64,000 bases of DNA from an uncultured Sphaerochaeta sp. (GTDB lineage: Bacteria; Spirochaetota; Spirochaetia; Sphaerochaetales; Sphaerochaetaceae): the NCBI RefSeq assembly GCF_963667405.1, contig NZ_OY763408.1:2875757-2939756 (forward strand), given 5' to 3'. The translations under genes and the position numbers were made by a program. The notes under the pieces were generated by a model. It did no database searches and was not told the DNA's origin. It worked only from the letters and a program-made list of their open reading frames with translations. The stretch's first letter is position 1, and every line of letters begins with the position of its first letter. Of the stretch, positions 63,722-64,000 are shown piece by piece.

Positions 63722-63924
63722 GCCCCCGAAACTCAACTAATTCCCCACGCAAATCTGTAACTATAAAAAGAAACATATGCTAAAAACCTGCAAATGGCGC
63801 ATCCAAATGCAGTTTTTTGGCATTTTGAAGAATTCAGAAATTTTTAGTGGAAAAACCAAGATATAAGGGAAAGTGCACACGTACCCAAGGTATCCTGAGA
63901 TCATTTTGGGACATGGATAGGTCT

Positions 63925-63940
63925 TGTTTCACGTGAAACA
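63925..63940. other. parS centromere-like site
   Basis: TGTTTCACGTGAAACA, a perfect copy of the 16-bp parS consensus bound by ParB/Spo0J. It is about 5 kb from dnaA. The remaining sequence from 63722 to the window end has no gene I can support; the last 60 nt are G-rich. Confidence 0.88.
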
Positions 63941-64000
63941 TCCTGGAGGGGAATTGTGTTGGGGAGAGGGGTGTGAGAATGTTGGTAGGGGAGGGGAGTA

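Overview
The window is a compact chromosomal segment, almost entirely coding, from a bacterium that is probably a spirochaete of the Sphaerochaeta/Treponema type. The taxonomy is inferred from gene content and protein flavour: a MurA with Asp in place of the active-site Cys, Ala at the quinolone-determining Ser of both GyrA and ParC, FeoA-FeoA-FeoB, class III ribonucleotide reductase, and obligate-anaerobe style enzymes. It has not been checked against any database. I see no insertion sequences, prophage, CRISPR, rRNA or tRNA genes.

Layout. 1-2.6 kb: topoisomerase IV (parE, and parC running off the left edge). 2.7-10.1 kb, plus strand: YhhN membrane protein, CorA, a tandem GNAT protein, a GNAT fused to a membrane domain that looks like a dead M50 protease, a CNNM/CorC exporter and leuS. 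10.2-15.3 kb, minus strand: a hypothetical exported protein, L-serine dehydratase, a lipoprotein, a DUF4416 protein and a DAHP synthase-prephenate dehydratase fusion. After nth comes a minus-strand methionine operon (23.1 to 16.0 kb): COG3323, COG1900, NIL-ferredoxin, COG2122, metH, metF. These genes would take aspartate semialdehyde and sulfide to homocysteine and then to methionine. 23.2-29.2 kb: pth, a 1111-residue GH13 enzyme, an SDF-family symporter and a membrane protein. 29.2-34.5 kb, minus strand: lgt, Xaa-Pro aminopeptidase, plant-type gpmI, aldo/keto reductase. 34.6-38.1 kb: ctpA, rsmE and an atypical sigma54-activator-like AAA+ protein. 38.1-42.4 kb, minus strand: feo iron operon with two matching palindromic operators, then a diguanylate cyclase. 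42.4-42.9 kb: a DnaA-box cluster. 42.9-48.3 kb: murA, PfkB kinase, MFS transporter, ArsR-type regulator, and metK behind a SAM-II-like riboswitch. 48.3-51.1 kb: nrdG and nrdD behind a cobalamin riboswitch and an NrdR box.

From 51.4 kb on is the classical origin region: jag, yidC, rnpA, rpmH, dciA, recF, dnaN, dnaA on the minus strand and gyrB, gyrA on the plus strand. DnaA boxes and an AT-rich stretch lie between dnaA and dnaN, and a perfect parS site lies beyond gyrA. Genes between 42.9 and 58.8 kb run mostly leftward and gyrBA rightward, as expected if replication starts near dnaA.

The most interesting items are regulatory RNAs and unusual proteins: the SAM-II-like leader of metK, the dual B12/NrdR control of nrdDG, the sulfide-to-methionine operon, the GNAT/pseudo-M50 fusion, the second DnaA-box cluster 15 kb from dnaA, and the sigma54-like regulator lacking its signature motif.
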